64,000 nt of DNA, taken from Bacillus salacetis. Its GTDB lineage: Bacteria > Bacillota > Bacilli > Bacillales > Bacillaceae_B. The notes beneath the pieces were generated by a model. That model was not told where the DNA came from. It made no database searches and saw only the letters and a program-made list of their open reading frames with translations. Below are positions 47,281-56,440 of this stretch, one piece after another. The DNA lies in assembly GCF_003581585.1 (NCBI RefSeq), contig NZ_QXIR01000003.1, forward strand, positions 159,823-223,822, in the 5' to 3' direction. A program made the position numbers and the translations under genes. The number at the start of each line of letters is the position of its first letter. The stretch's first letter is position 1.

Positions 47281-48978
47281 TCACCCTAGCTTTTCATCTT
47301 GGTCTTGAAGCTTATTTCTCTCTTCTTCTACAAGTGCCCTTCTCAGGATTTTTCCTACAGCCGTTTTAGGAAGTTCCTCCCTGAACTCATACAATCTTGG
47401 AACCTTATAAGCAGCAAGATGCTTTCTGGCAAAGGCATTAAGGTCTTCTTCACTTATGCTGGAATTTTCCTTGAGGACCACATATGCTTTTACGGTCTCA
47501 CCACGATACGGATCAGGCACCCCCGCAGCCACAACTTCCTGGACATCGGGATGTTCATAAAGGACCTCTTCAATCTCGCGTGGATAAATGTTAAAACCGC
47601 CGGCTATGATCATATCCTTCTTGCGGTCCACTACATAAAAGTATCCTCTCTCGTCCATGTATCCCAGGTCCCCTGTCAGCAGCCAGCCGTCCCTAAGGGT
47701 CATTTCAGTCTCTTCAGGCCGGTTCCAGTATCCTTTCATGACCTGCGGACCCTTGACACAAATTTCCCCAATTTCATTTGGAGGCAGTTTCTCCCCTGTC
47801 TCCATTGAAAAGACAGCGGCGTCAGTGTCGGGCCAGGGAATGCCTATACTTCCTTTTACTCTTTCCCGATCCCACAGGAAGTTCGAATGAGTGACCGGTG
47901 ATGATTCGGTGAGTCCGTATCCCTCAACCAGCTTCCCTCCTGTCACTTCCTCAAATCTCTGCTGGACTTCAACCGGAAGCGGAGCAGAACCGCTGATACA
48001 GGAATCAATTGAGGACAGGTCATATTTCTTTAACTCAGGATGGTTCAATAATCCGATATAAATGGTAGGGGCTCCGGGAAACAGTGTAGGTTTTTGTTTT
48101 TGGATTGTTTTCAGCGTGGTTTCCGCGTCGAACTTCGGAAGCAGCACCATTTTATATCCTTGCATGACAGACAGGATCATAACGGTTGTCATTCCATAAA
48201 CGTGGAAGAATGGAAGGATACCTAATACTACCTCTTCCCCCTTTTTGCACTTGTAAAGCCAGGCATCACACATTACAGCATTGGAAACAAGGTTTTTATG
48301 GGTGAGCATGACCCCCTTAGGAAATCCGGTTGTGCCTCCCGTGTATTGCAGTAAAGCCAGATCTTCCTCGAAATCAAATTCGATTTCAATTGGTTTGCTT
48401 TCCGCCGTTTTCATGATGTCTGTAAACAAATGCAGATTATCGGAAGGTTCTACCTTCACGACAATTCCATACTGCTTCTTCTGGATGAAAGGATAAATCA
48501 GGTTCTTAGGGAAAGGCAGATAGTCTTTGACAGCGGTTACAATTACATGCTCAAGGGCAGTGTCCTTCATTACTTTTGTGACCCTTGGATAAAGAATATC
48601 CAATGTCAGGATGACCTTTGCCCCCGAATCATTCATTTGATACTCAATTTCCCTTTCCATGTAAAGAGGATTGGTCTGGACGACGACACCTCCAGCAAAA
48701 AGGGTTCCATAATAGCCAATGACCGACTGGGGTGTATTGGGCAGCATGATTGCTACACGGTCCCCTTTTTCCACACCCAGTGATTTAAGGTGATTGGCAA
48801 ACTTCAAAGCGGCATCATACAGGTCCCTGTACGTGACTTCCTTGCCCATAAAATGAATCGCAGCCTTATCAGGAAACTGTTCCGCTGCTTTTGTAAGGTA
48901 ATCCTGCAGGGGTGAAGGAGTATAGTCCAATTCCTTTTTGATTTCTTCAGGATAAAGCTCAAGCCATGGTTTCACCAA
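47281..48978 (-). CDS. lcfA: Long-chain fatty-acid-CoA ligase
   Basis: Activates fatty acids to acyl-CoA for beta-oxidation. 565 residues. The AMP-binding motif is LLQYTGGTTGFPKGVMLTHKN; GYGLTESSPV, TGDLGYMDERGYFYVVDRKKDM and the C-terminal lysine motif PKTAVGKILRRAL complete the adenylate-forming set. The start ATG at 48978 follows AAGGGGGAAATAC. It has its own promoter upstream and no FadR-like site was seen there. Confidence 0.97.
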   Translation of the reverse strand: MVKPWLELYPEEIKKELDYTPSPLQDYLTKAAEQFPDKAAIHFMGKEVTYRDLYDAALKFANHLKSLGVEKGDRVAIMLPNTPQSVIGYYGTLFAGGVVVQTNPLYMEREIEYQMNDSGAKVILTLDILYPRVTKVMKDTALEHVIVTAVKDYLPFPKNLIYPFIQKKQYGIVVKVEPSDNLHLFTDIMKTAESKPIEIEFDFEEDLALLQYTGGTTGFPKGVMLTHKNLVSNAVMCDAWLYKCKKGEEVVLGILPFFHVYGMTTVMILSVMQGYKMVLLPKFDAETTLKTIQKQKPTLFPGAPTIYIGLLNHPELKKYDLSSIDSCISGSAPLPVEVQQRFEEVTGGKLVEGYGLTESSPVTHSNFLWDRERVKGSIGIPWPDTDAAVFSMETGEKLPPNEIGEICVKGPQVMKGYWNRPEETEMTLRDGWLLTGDLGYMDERGYFYVVDRKKDMIIAGGFNIYPREIEEVLYEHPDVQEVVAAGVPDPYRGETVKAYVVLKENSSISEEDLNAFARKHLAAYKVPRLYEFREELPKTAVGKILRRALVEEERNKLQDQDEKLG

Positions 48979-49028
48979 AGTATTTCCCCCTTCCGAGAAG
49001 TAGTTAGAAAATTTTAATTCTTTATACT

Positions 49029-49057
49029 ATTATAGTATATCTTTACTACTGATACAA
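49029..49057 (-). promoter_or_regulatory. Sigma-A promoter of lcfA
   Basis: On the minus strand TTGTAT (rc of 49052-49057), 17 bases, TATAAT (rc of 49029-49034), about 50 bases before the lcfA start. Confidence 0.7.
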
Positions 49058-49097
49058 TTCGAAATCGCTTTTCTCAATTGTTTTACATCCTGTAAAT

Positions 49098-49125
49098 TAA
49101 AGAAGAGCGGCTTGGCCGCTCTACC
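49098..49125 (-). terminator. Terminator after the 27-codon ORF
   Basis: Arms AGAGCGGC and GCCGCTCT around a 3-base loop, followed on the minus strand by a short T-rich tract. Confidence 0.65.
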
Positions 49126-49136
49126 GTTTTGTAACC

Positions 49137-49220
49137 TTATACAAAGAAGACCAGATAAATAATACCTACAATGATGAACAGGGCACAAAGTCCCAATAAC
49201 ACTTTAGCTAACGTTTCCAT
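49137..49220 (-). CDS. 27-residue single-helix membrane peptide, function unknown
   Basis: A small ORF of 27 codons starting METLAKVLLGLCALFIIVG and ending in FFV. GGAGAG lies 5-6 bases before the ATG. The whole product is one hydrophobic helix with a short N-terminal cap. It begins 10 bases after the yshE stop, so it is probably cotranscribed and possibly coupled with that membrane protein, and a hairpin terminator follows. I do not recognise a family. Correct spacing, start site and terminator favour a real gene. Confidence 0.65.
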   Translation of the reverse strand: METLAKVLLGLCALFIIVGIIYLVFFV

Positions 49221-49230
49221 TTCTCTCTCC

Positions 49231-49638
49231 TTATGAGATGCCTGCCCCGATTACATAGGACAGGCCAACTGATATTACAAGGGAAATAAAGCCTACTGCC
49301 CGGTTATCGTTCTCGATTTCCTCATCGATTTTAAACTTTGGTGTCAGGAATTCATAAATAAAGTATCCGGACAACAGCAGAATGAAGCCGAATACTCCCC
49401 AGCCAATCGTAGTCAGGAGTGTATCATTTTCTGCAATCGAATGCCTGAAGATATTTGCGATCCCGAATATCTTTCCCCCTGTGGCCATAGCTACAGCCAT
49501 GTTGCCTTTCTTGATTTCTTCCCAGTTCTTATACTTTGTCACAAGCTCAAAAACGGAAAGAAAAAGGATAAGGAACAGCACAACCACACTGTAATTACCT
49601 GCTGTCTGAACAAAATCATTTTCCCAAAAGTTCTCCAT
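49231..49638 (-). CDS. yshE: YshE, DUF350 membrane protein
   Basis: A 135-residue protein with four hydrophobic helices in two pairs (VVVLFLILFLSVFELV, GWGVFGFILLLSGYFIYEFL, VGFISLVISVGLSYVIG), typical of DUF350. The segment DEEIENDNRAVGF between helices is conserved in the family. It lies between mutS2 and lcfA as in B. subtilis. Function unknown. A small peptide gene follows. Confidence 0.88.
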   Translation of the reverse strand: MENFWENDFVQTAGNYSVVVLFLILFLSVFELVTKYKNWEEIKKGNMAVAMATGGKIFGIANIFRHSIAENDTLLTTIGWGVFGFILLLSGYFIYEFLTPKFKIDEEIENDNRAVGFISLVISVGLSYVIGAGIS

Positions 49639-49731
49639 CCCGAAACTCCCTTTAAAATTGATAAATTAACATTTAAACATATGCTGCTGTTGATATAAGT
49701 TTTAAAAAATCCCCTGATCATAATTCACGTC

Positions 49732-49795
49732 AGATCCTGAGCTCCCCTAAGTGAGACAGCCTCCTTACAGAAGGGGCAGCCGGCTCTCAGGATCT
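49732..49795. other. Inverted-repeat element between mutS2 and yshE
   Basis: Outer arms AGATCCTGAG (49732-49741) and CTCAGGATCT (49786-49795) are exact complements, with an inner CCCC/GGGG stem. It lies downstream of mutS2 and upstream of yshE. It lacks a clean T run, so terminator, attenuator or processing site are all possible. Confidence 0.5.
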
Positions 49796-49833
49796 TACCC
49801 CCATCGGCATTCCAGACGACCTGCATGAAGCTT

Positions 49834-52191
49834 TTATTTGAATTCCACGACACTGACACCCGTACCGCCTTCACCGGCTTCTCCCAGACGGACCCGTTTT
49901 ACGGAACGGTGGTTTTTCAGGTATTCCTGCACTCCCTGTCTAAGGGCGCCGGTCCCTTTACCATGAATGATGGATACTCTTGGATATCCGGCAAGCAGGG
50001 CATCATCAATATACTTTTCAACTCTGGATAATGCATTTTCAAAGCGTTCACCGCGGAGATCGAGTTCAAGCCCGACATGAAAATCTTTCCCTTTCACGGT
50101 CGCGAGCGGTTTTGTTTCCACTTTCTTCTCTGCTTGAATGAATTGAAGGTCCGATTCTTTCACCTTCATTTTCATGATCCCCATCTGGACCTGCCATTCT
50201 TTACTTGAAACCTTTTCAACAAGATGGCCTTTCTGGTCTAACGAGAGGACCTTCACCTCATCACCCGGCTTCAGTTCCCGCTTCTGGCCGGCGTTTGCTT
50301 TTTTCGGTTTGCTTCTATTCAGCTCTGGCGCGGCGCCTTCAATCCGCTTCCTCGCCTCGATAAGTTCATGTTCTTTGACCTCGGCGCTTTTTTCAAGTCT
50401 CATTTTTCTCAGATCCCGTATGACGCCTTCAGCTTCTTCTTTCGCTTTTTCCACTACCTGGGCTGCTTTTGTTTCAGCCTTTTCATAAAGGCTGTCACGT
50501 TTGTCATAGAACTCCATCATTTGCTTCTGCATATCTTTATGCATCTTCTCAGCCTGCTTTAGAAGATCATGCGCTTCATCGTATTCAGCTTCTGCATCTT
50601 TCCTGCTTTTCTCAAGGGAAGCAATCATATTTTCAATTTCTTTGCTATCTGTACCTATGTGTGATTTAGCGCGCTGAATCACTCTGTCCGAAAGTCCCAG
50701 CCTCTTGGATATTTCGAAGGCATTGCTCCGCCCCGGAACACCGATCAGCAATTTATACGTTGGGCTCAGTGTTTCAACATCAAACTCCACACTCGCATTG
50801 ATGACACCTTCACGATTATATCCATAGGCTTTCAATTCAGGATAATGGGTGGTGGCTACAACCTTTGCCCCCCGCTGGTGTACCTCATCCAGAATGGAAA
50901 TCGCAAGGGCTGCTCCTTCCTGGGGATCTGTCCCCGCCCCCAGTTCATCAAACAGCACCAGGCTTTCATGATCTACCTTCCCGAGAATATCCACTATGTT
51001 CACCATGTGGGAAGAGAAGGTACTTAAACTCTGCTCGATCGACTGCTCGTCACCAATATCTGCGTAAACATTTTGGAACACACCCATTTCAGAACCGTCA
51101 AGTGCCGGAATCTGCAATCCGGATTGGGCCATCAGCGTCAAAAGCCCGATCGTTTTCAAGGTCACCGTCTTACCGCCTGTGTTGGGGCCTGTAATCACAA
51201 TGGAACTGAAATCCTTTCCGAGTTCAATATCATTGGCTACTGCTTCCTCGATTGAGAGCATAGGATGGCGCGCCCTGTTAAGCTTCAAGACCTGGTCGCC
51301 ATTCATTTCCGGTTTCGTTCCTTTAATGGACTTTCCGTATTTTGCCTTGGTGAACATGAAATCGATATCAGCCAGGATGGATACAATCAGCAGCAGGTCT
51401 TCTGAAGAAGCACTTACTTCCACCGTCAGTTCTGTCAGGATTCTTTCAATTTCCTGTCCTTCCTTCAGCTTGAGTTCACGCAATGCATTATTCAGTGAAA
51501 CAATGACTTCAGGTTCAATGAACAGTGTCTGGCCGGATGAGGACTGATCATGGATGATTCCTCCGTAATTACCTCGGTATTCCTGCTTTACAGGGATGAC
51601 ATACCGGTCATTCCTGATGGTGATGATCGCATCCGACAGCATTTTCTGTGCATTGCTGGAACGGATCATTCTTTCCAGCTTCTCCCGGATACGCCCTTCA
51701 TTCGCCCTGATCTGCGAGCGGATCTGCCTTAATGCGTCGCTTGCTGAATCAAGGATCGCACCATTCTCATCCACCACTGCTTTGATTTTGTGCTCGAGAG
51801 GTGTCAATACAGCCATCTCACTGACTTTTCCTGTAAGGATCGGCAGCTCGATTTCTTCCTCTTCCAATTCTTCCATAAACAGCCTGAACTTCCTGCTTGC
51901 CCGGATGGTGCTGGCTGTTTGTACAAACTCTTGGGGACTAAGCATTCCCCCTATTGTCGCGCGTTTGACCGCAGGCCGGATATCAAATATCCCGCCGAGC
52001 GGCGCATGCCCTTTAATGCGCAGAATATTGGCAGCTTCGTCCGTCTCTTCCTGCAATTCAATGACTTCTTCGAGCGTAAGGGAAGGCTGAAGGGCATCCA
52101 CCCTTGCCCTTCCGAGTGCAGAAGCAGCAAACCCTGCAAGAAGCTCTTTCACTTTATTGAATTCCAGCGTCCTTAATACTTTATCATTCAC
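49834..52191 (-). CDS. mutS2: MutS2, DNA/ribosome-associated ATPase with Smr domain
   Basis: 785 residues. The ABC-type ATPase has Walker [19 protein letters not shown] (near 330) and Walker [18 protein letters not shown] long coiled coil covers about 515-620. The C-terminal Smr domain has [11 protein letters not shown] and [14 protein letters not shown]. It lacks the mismatch-recognition domain of MutS. It is linked to recombination control and rescue of collided ribosomes. It lies 21 bases after polX. Confidence 0.97.
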   Translation of the reverse strand: MNDKVLRTLEFNKVKELLAGFAASALGRARVDALQPSLTLEEVIELQEETDEAANILRIKGHAPLGGIFDIRPAVKRATIGGMLSPQEFVQTASTIRASRKFRLFMEELEEEEIELPILTGKVSEMAVLTPLEHKIKAVVDENGAILDSASDALRQIRSQIRANEGRIREKLERMIRSSNAQKMLSDAIITIRNDRYVIPVKQEYRGNYGGIIHDQSSSGQTLFIEPEVIVSLNNALRELKLKEGQEIERILTELTVEVSASSEDLLLIVSILADIDFMFTKAKYGKSIKGTKPEMNGDQVLKLNRARHPMLSIEEAVANDIELGKDFSSIVITGPNTGGKTVTLKTIGLLTLMAQSGLQIPALDGSEMGVFQNVYADIGDEQSIEQSLSTFSSHMVNIVDILGKVDHESLVLFDELGAGTDPQEGAALAISILDEVHQRGAKVVATTHYPELKAYGYNREGVINASVEFDVETLSPTYKLLIGVPGRSNAFEISKRLGLSDRVIQRAKSHIGTDSKEIENMIASLEKSRKDAEAEYDEAHDLLKQAEKMHKDMQKQMMEFYDKRDSLYEKAETKAAQVVEKAKEEAEGVIRDLRKMRLEKSAEVKEHELIEARKRIEGAAPELNRSKPKKANAGQKRELKPGDEVKVLSLDQKGHLVEKVSSKEWQVQMGIMKMKVKESDLQFIQAEKKVETKPLATVKGKDFHVGLELDLRGERFENALSRVEKYIDDALLAGYPRVSIIHGKGTGALRQGVQEYLKNHRSVKRVRLGEAGEGGTGVSVVEFK

Positions 52192-52212
52192 GGAGTATAC
52201 TCCTCCCTACTA

Positions 52213-53931
52213 TCAATCATTTCTTTTTAAAAATTTCAGTAAATCATCACTTTCATATGTGTTGATGACAGAATCGGACTTTACCCAGCCTTTTCTGGCA
52301 GCACCGACACCGACTTCCATGAATTCGAGATGGTCTATGCTGTGTGCATCCGTATTGATGACAATCTTGACCCCTGCTTCCTCCGCTTTCTTTATGTTCT
52401 CAGAGGATAAGTCGAGCCTGTTTGGATTGGCATTCAATTCAAGTGCTGTATCTGTCTCTTTTGCAAGTTCGATCAGCATATCGACATCAACGTCATACCC
52501 TTCCCTTCTGCCTATGATCCTTCCAGTCGGGTGGGCAATGATATCGACATGCGCATTTTTCAAAGCTGTTTTCATACGGTCCATGATCTTATCTCTTGAT
52601 TGAGAAAAACTGGAATGGATTGAGGCAATCACCAGATCCATTTGTTCAAGAACTTCATCATCATAGTCCAATGTTCCATCAGGCAGGATGTCCATCTCTA
52701 TTCCTGATAGAATTGTAATATCATCATATTTATCATTTAACTTATGGATTTCATCCCGTTGTTTCAATAACCTTTCAGCCGTCAATCCATTGGCGACTTT
52801 CAAATACTGTGAGTGGTCGGTAAACGCCATATACTTATAGCCCTTAGCCCTGCATGCCTCTGCCATTTCTTCCAATGAATGAGCACCATCTGTCCAAGTG
52901 GAGTGCATATGCAGGTCGCCCTTTATATCCTTCAATTCAACCAGTCCGTAGTCTTTCGAATAGTTATCGATTTCCCTGCCGTCTTCCCTAAGTTCCGGGG
53001 GAATCCAATGAAGCCCGAAATGATCATAGAATTCTTCTTCAGAGCGGAATGTTTTCACTTCACCGGACTCAGCATTTTCCACTCCATATTCGCTGATCTT
53101 TTCGCCTCTTTCCTTTGCGATCTGCCTCATACGGACATTATGATCTTTTGAACCGGTAAAATGATGGAGAGCAGTGGCATACTCTTCCGGCTTTACAAGC
53201 CTGAAGTCAACGGATACTTCCCATTCATACAGGAAAGTAAGCGAGATTTTCGTATCACCTGCAGCAACGGAATCCTTTATATCAGGTAAGTTCAGTATCT
53301 GTTCTTTAACACCTTGTACATCATTCACTGCAATGATGAAGTCCAAATCTTTAACAGTCTCCCTCATCCTTCTAAGACTTCCCGCACGTGAAAATTCTTT
53401 TATCCCCTTCATTCCGGAAAGAGCACTTTCAATTTTTTCCGCAATTGGAAGCATGTATGCAATTGGAAGGCGTTCCGGCTGTGAACCTGCGTTCTCGATT
53501 GCTGCCAGAATCTTCTCTTCCGTCTTTTTACCGAATCCTGACAGGGAAGAGACTTTTCCTGCCTCACAAACCTCCTGCAGTTCTTCTATGTTTGTAACAT
53601 TGAGTTCCTGATACAGCTTGGCAATCTTCTTTCCGCCAAGTCCAGGCAGTTTCAATAGAGGGACCAGCCCTTCCGGGACCTCTTTCTGCAGCTCTTCCAG
53701 AACGCTCGATTTCCCTTCAGAAATGTATTCTTCTATGACAGCCGCAGTGCCCTTGCCGATGCCATTGATTGCCGTGAACGAATCTATCTCATTCAGGCTC
53801 CTGTCGTCGGTCTCCAAGGCATTGGCTGCCTTCCGGAAAGCAGATACCTTGAATGTGTTTTCACCTTTCAACTCCATATATATAGCAATTGTCTCAAGTA
53901 ATTTAATGATATTTTTTTTATTTACAGTCAT
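52213..53931 (-). CDS. polX: DNA polymerase X with PHP domain
   Basis: A 572-residue repair polymerase. The N-terminal part has helix-hairpin-helix motifs (FTAINGIGKGTAAVIEEYI and LPGLGGKKIAKLYQEL) and the nucleotidyltransferase core (GSLRRMRETVKDLDFIIAV). The C-terminal PHP phosphoesterase starts at GDLHMHSTWTDGAHS (near 340) and continues with AFTDHSQYLKVANG. In B. subtilis it is YshC/PolX, in the same place upstream of mutS2. Confidence 0.97.
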   Translation of the reverse strand: MTVNKKNIIKLLETIAIYMELKGENTFKVSAFRKAANALETDDRSLNEIDSFTAINGIGKGTAAVIEEYISEGKSSVLEELQKEVPEGLVPLLKLPGLGGKKIAKLYQELNVTNIEELQEVCEAGKVSSLSGFGKKTEEKILAAIENAGSQPERLPIAYMLPIAEKIESALSGMKGIKEFSRAGSLRRMRETVKDLDFIIAVNDVQGVKEQILNLPDIKDSVAAGDTKISLTFLYEWEVSVDFRLVKPEEYATALHHFTGSKDHNVRMRQIAKERGEKISEYGVENAESGEVKTFRSEEEFYDHFGLHWIPPELREDGREIDNYSKDYGLVELKDIKGDLHMHSTWTDGAHSLEEMAEACRAKGYKYMAFTDHSQYLKVANGLTAERLLKQRDEIHKLNDKYDDITILSGIEMDILPDGTLDYDDEVLEQMDLVIASIHSSFSQSRDKIMDRMKTALKNAHVDIIAHPTGRIIGRREGYDVDVDMLIELAKETDTALELNANPNRLDLSSENIKKAEEAGVKIVINTDAHSIDHLEFMEVGVGAARKGWVKSDSVINTYESDDLLKFLKRND

Positions 53932-54077
53932 TCGATCACCCTCTTATATGATTTTTCAGAGTAATGTTCATCTGCGGGACCCTTTTTAGCCTCCAGTATT
54001 AATACTATCAGAATACCTGCCTAAAAGGAAAAAGATAAACAGAATGGCACAGCATGTCAGGAAAATCCCTCTTTAAA

Positions 54078-54118
54078 CACAAATAGGGACTGGCCGGGGT
54101 TGACGGGCCAGTCCTCTT
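54078..54118 (-). terminator. Terminator of zapA-yshB
   Basis: Arms GGACTGGCC and GGCCAGTCC around a 9-11-base loop, just past the yshB stop. Confidence 0.8.
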
Positions 54119-54123
54119 AGAAT

Positions 54124-54666
54124 CTATTGTTCTGTATAATTGATCCACCAGTCCTGCACCTGGCCGGATAAAAACGGCGTGTTAGAAACCATGAACTCAG
54201 CAAGCACTGAATCATTCAGCAGCGACTGGACACCGGCAATCGGAAGCAGTGCTGCAATGTATAAAAGGATGAAGATGACAATATAGGTTTCAATGAATCC
54301 TAGAATACCGCCGCCAAGAGCATTGAATTGCTTCAGAATCGGCAGGTGTGCAAGGAAATCGAGCATGGAACCGATGATTTGAAACAGAATCCGGGCAGCA
54401 AAGAATATGATGGCAAATGCGATGACCCGATAATAGGATTGATCCAGATTCGTTGCTTCAAACAGCATGTTCAATGCTGATTCTTCATCAAGCACAGGGA
54501 AAGGGATCCATAAAGTTAATTTCGGCGCTAACTGATCATAATAAATATAGGCAATGATAAATGAAATGATAAAACCTGTCATATGTACAAGCTGAAGGAT
54601 AAACCCTCTCCTCAATCCGACAAAGAATCCGAAAATGAGGATAATCAATAGTGCTAAATCAAGCAT
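54124..54666 (-). CDS. yshB: YshB, CvpA-family membrane protein
   Basis: A 180-residue protein with four predicted helices (LDLALLIILIFGFFVGLRRG at the start; ALGGGILGFIETYIVIFILL late), the CvpA/colicin-V-production family pattern. Precise role is unknown. It starts 7 bases after the zapA stop, so the two are cotranscribed. Confidence 0.9.
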   Translation of the reverse strand: MLDLALLIILIFGFFVGLRRGFILQLVHMTGFIISFIIAYIYYDQLAPKLTLWIPFPVLDEESALNMLFEATNLDQSYYRVIAFAIIFFAARILFQIIGSMLDFLAHLPILKQFNALGGGILGFIETYIVIFILLYIAALLPIAGVQSLLNDSVLAEFMVSNTPFLSGQVQDWWINYTEQ

Positions 54667-54673
54667 AATATTT

Positions 54674-54937
54674 TCAATCCTTTAATTTTTTTAATTCTTC
54701 TTCCAGACTTTCACAGTACTCTTTCAGCTTAAGATTATCGTGAAGAGTGTTCACTGCTGTCAGTACTGCAAGCTTGCTTTTATCCAGGGAAGGATTCATG
54801 GAGCTGATCTCTCTCATCTTCTCGTCTACCAAGGAAGCGACAAGGCGGATATGACTTGTGGATTCAGTCCCGACAATGACATATTGCGTCCCATATATAT
54901 CCACAGTTGTACGGTTTTTTTGTTTTTGAGACAACAT
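54674..54937 (-). CDS. zapA: Cell-division protein ZapA
   Basis: An 87-residue protein that bundles FtsZ filaments at the division ring. The ZapA N-terminal fold covers [20 protein letters not shown] and a C-terminal helix follows ([20 protein letters not shown]). Position beside rnhC matches the Bacillus gene order (yshA). The start ATG at 54937 follows GGGGGCTT. Confidence 0.95.
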   Translation of the reverse strand: MLSQKQKNRTTVDIYGTQYVIVGTESTSHIRLVASLVDEKMREISSMNPSLDKSKLAVLTAVNTLHDNLKLKEYCESLEEELKKLKD

Positions 54938-55113
54938 GAAAGCCCCCTATCATAAGAATCCTAAACATTATCATAACACGAAAATATTTAGAATGGGAAA
55001 AATTTTGTCATTTTGAGTCTGATTTTGTTAACAATTCTAAAAGTGTCAGAAGTCTGATATGCTTTAGGTTCAAGCATACATAGAAACCATATATCCAGAA
55101 GGGAGTGGGCTTT

Positions 55114-56043
55114 GTGGCTAACACCGTCTTACAATGCACCGCAGTGAAAATCAATGAAATGAAAGCTTTCTATAAAACCAATCTTCAGGATAAGATGCCC
55201 CCTGGTTCGGTCTTTACAGCAAAAGTACCAGGCTGTACCATCACCGCTTATCGTTCCGGAAAGGTCCTCTTTCAGGGAGGAAACGGACAGGACGAAGCCG
55301 GAAAATGGGGAACTGCCCAAGATTCAGCTCCTTCGAAAAGCGGCAAGCCCAAAACAAACCCGAAATTACCGGCCAATATTGCTGAAATGTCACTCATTGG
55401 TTCAGATGAGGTAGGGACAGGAGACTTCTTCGGCCCCATCACTGTCGTAGCCGCCTATGTAAAAAAAGAGCAGATTCCGCTATTAAAGGAGCTTGGTGTA
55501 AGAGATTCCAAAAATCTGACAGATGAAAAAATCATCGCCATAGCCAAAGACCTGGTATCCGTCATTCCATACAGTCTCCTAATCTGCCATAACCCGAAGT
55601 ATAACGATTTGCAGGAACAAGGGATGTCCCAGGGAAAAATCAAAGCACTTCTTCATAACAGGGCCATCCTTAATCTCCTCCAAAAAATATCACCGGAGGA
55701 TCCTGAAGCAATCTTGATCGATCAATTCGCCGAAGAAAGCACTTATTATAAATACTTAGCCGGCCAAAAAGAGATTCACCGGGAAAAAGTACTCTTCAGC
55801 ACCAAAGGCGAAAGCATCCATCTCTCCGTTGCAGCAGCTTCCATCCTTGCACGCTATGCCTTTGTCAAAGAAATGGATAAACTCAGCTCCGCCGCAGGCT
55901 TCACCCTGCCTAAAGGCGCCGGAAAACAAGTGGACATCGCAGGTGCGAAAATAATCAGGAAGCACGGAACTGCAGAATTGAAGAAACTAACAAAATGGCA
56001 TTTCGCGAACAGCGATAAAGCACAGAAGCTTGCGCGTGGATAA
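55114..56043 (+). CDS. rnhC: Ribonuclease HIII
   Basis: Degrades RNA in RNA-DNA hybrids. 309 residues. The N-terminal TBP-like domain covers about 1-90. The catalytic domain opens with GSDEVGTGDFFGPITVVAAY (near residue 96), the Asp-Glu pair typical of RNase HII/HIII. RDSKNLTDEKI and ASILARYAF hold the other acidic/structural residues. The start is GTG at 55114 with GGGAG 8 bases upstream. It is divergent from zapA. Confidence 0.96.
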   Translation: MANTVLQCTAVKINEMKAFYKTNLQDKMPPGSVFTAKVPGCTITAYRSGKVLFQGGNGQDEAGKWGTAQDSAPSKSGKPKTNPKLPANIAEMSLIGSDEVGTGDFFGPITVVAAYVKKEQIPLLKELGVRDSKNLTDEKIIAIAKDLVSVIPYSLLICHNPKYNDLQEQGMSQGKIKALLHNRAILNLLQKISPEDPEAILIDQFAEESTYYKYLAGQKEIHREKVLFSTKGESIHLSVAAASILARYAFVKEMDKLSSAAGFTLPKGAGKQVDIAGAKIIRKHGTAELKKLTKWHFANSDKAQKLARG

Positions 56044-56083
56044 AAAGATGAAGTGAATAGGAGTTTCAGGTGAATTTGTTTGT

Positions 56084-56345
56084 TTAGGACTGCTCTAGAC
56101 GCCTTTTCATTTGAGACTTCTTTTTTTGGGAGGGAATTTACAGCCTGTCTATACTCCCTTTTTGGGGGGCTGCCCTTTTTTTAGGGCACTTGGGCCCTTC
56201 TCTTCGCCATTTGGGCTTGGATAGCAATTCTTCTTGGACTACGGCACCCGGCTATGCGCCTTTTCTGCTGAAGTCACCCTTCTTTTTGGACTCTAGAACC
56301 CTTCTATGCACCTTTTAAACTGATGCCTCCCTCTTTTGGGAATAA
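56084..56345. repeat. Degenerate tandem repeat, unit about 52 bp, between rnhC and pheT
   Basis: Two clear neighbouring units start GGACTACGGCACCC and GGACTCTAGAACCC, 52 bases apart, and continue with GCTATGCGCCTTTTCTGCTGA versus a similar TCTATGCACCTTTTAAACTGA segment. Earlier, more decayed units start GGACTGCTCTAGACGCCTTTT. T-runs alternate with GGG blocks. No credible ORF. It fills the 400-base gap. Confidence 0.55.
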
Positions 56346-56381
56346 AGGAATCTTATGGCTCATTCCGCTCCAACTGTCTTA

Positions 56382-56424
56382 ACAAAAAACGCCTCCGCAT
56401 AGGCACCTATGCGGGGGCGTTTCA
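56382..56424 (-). terminator. Terminator of pheST
   Basis: Arms AAACGCCTCCGCATAG and CTATGCGGGGGCGTTT around 4 bases; strong hairpin with T run on the minus strand. Confidence 0.9.
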
Positions 56425-56440
56425 TTCTTGCAATCGCTTC

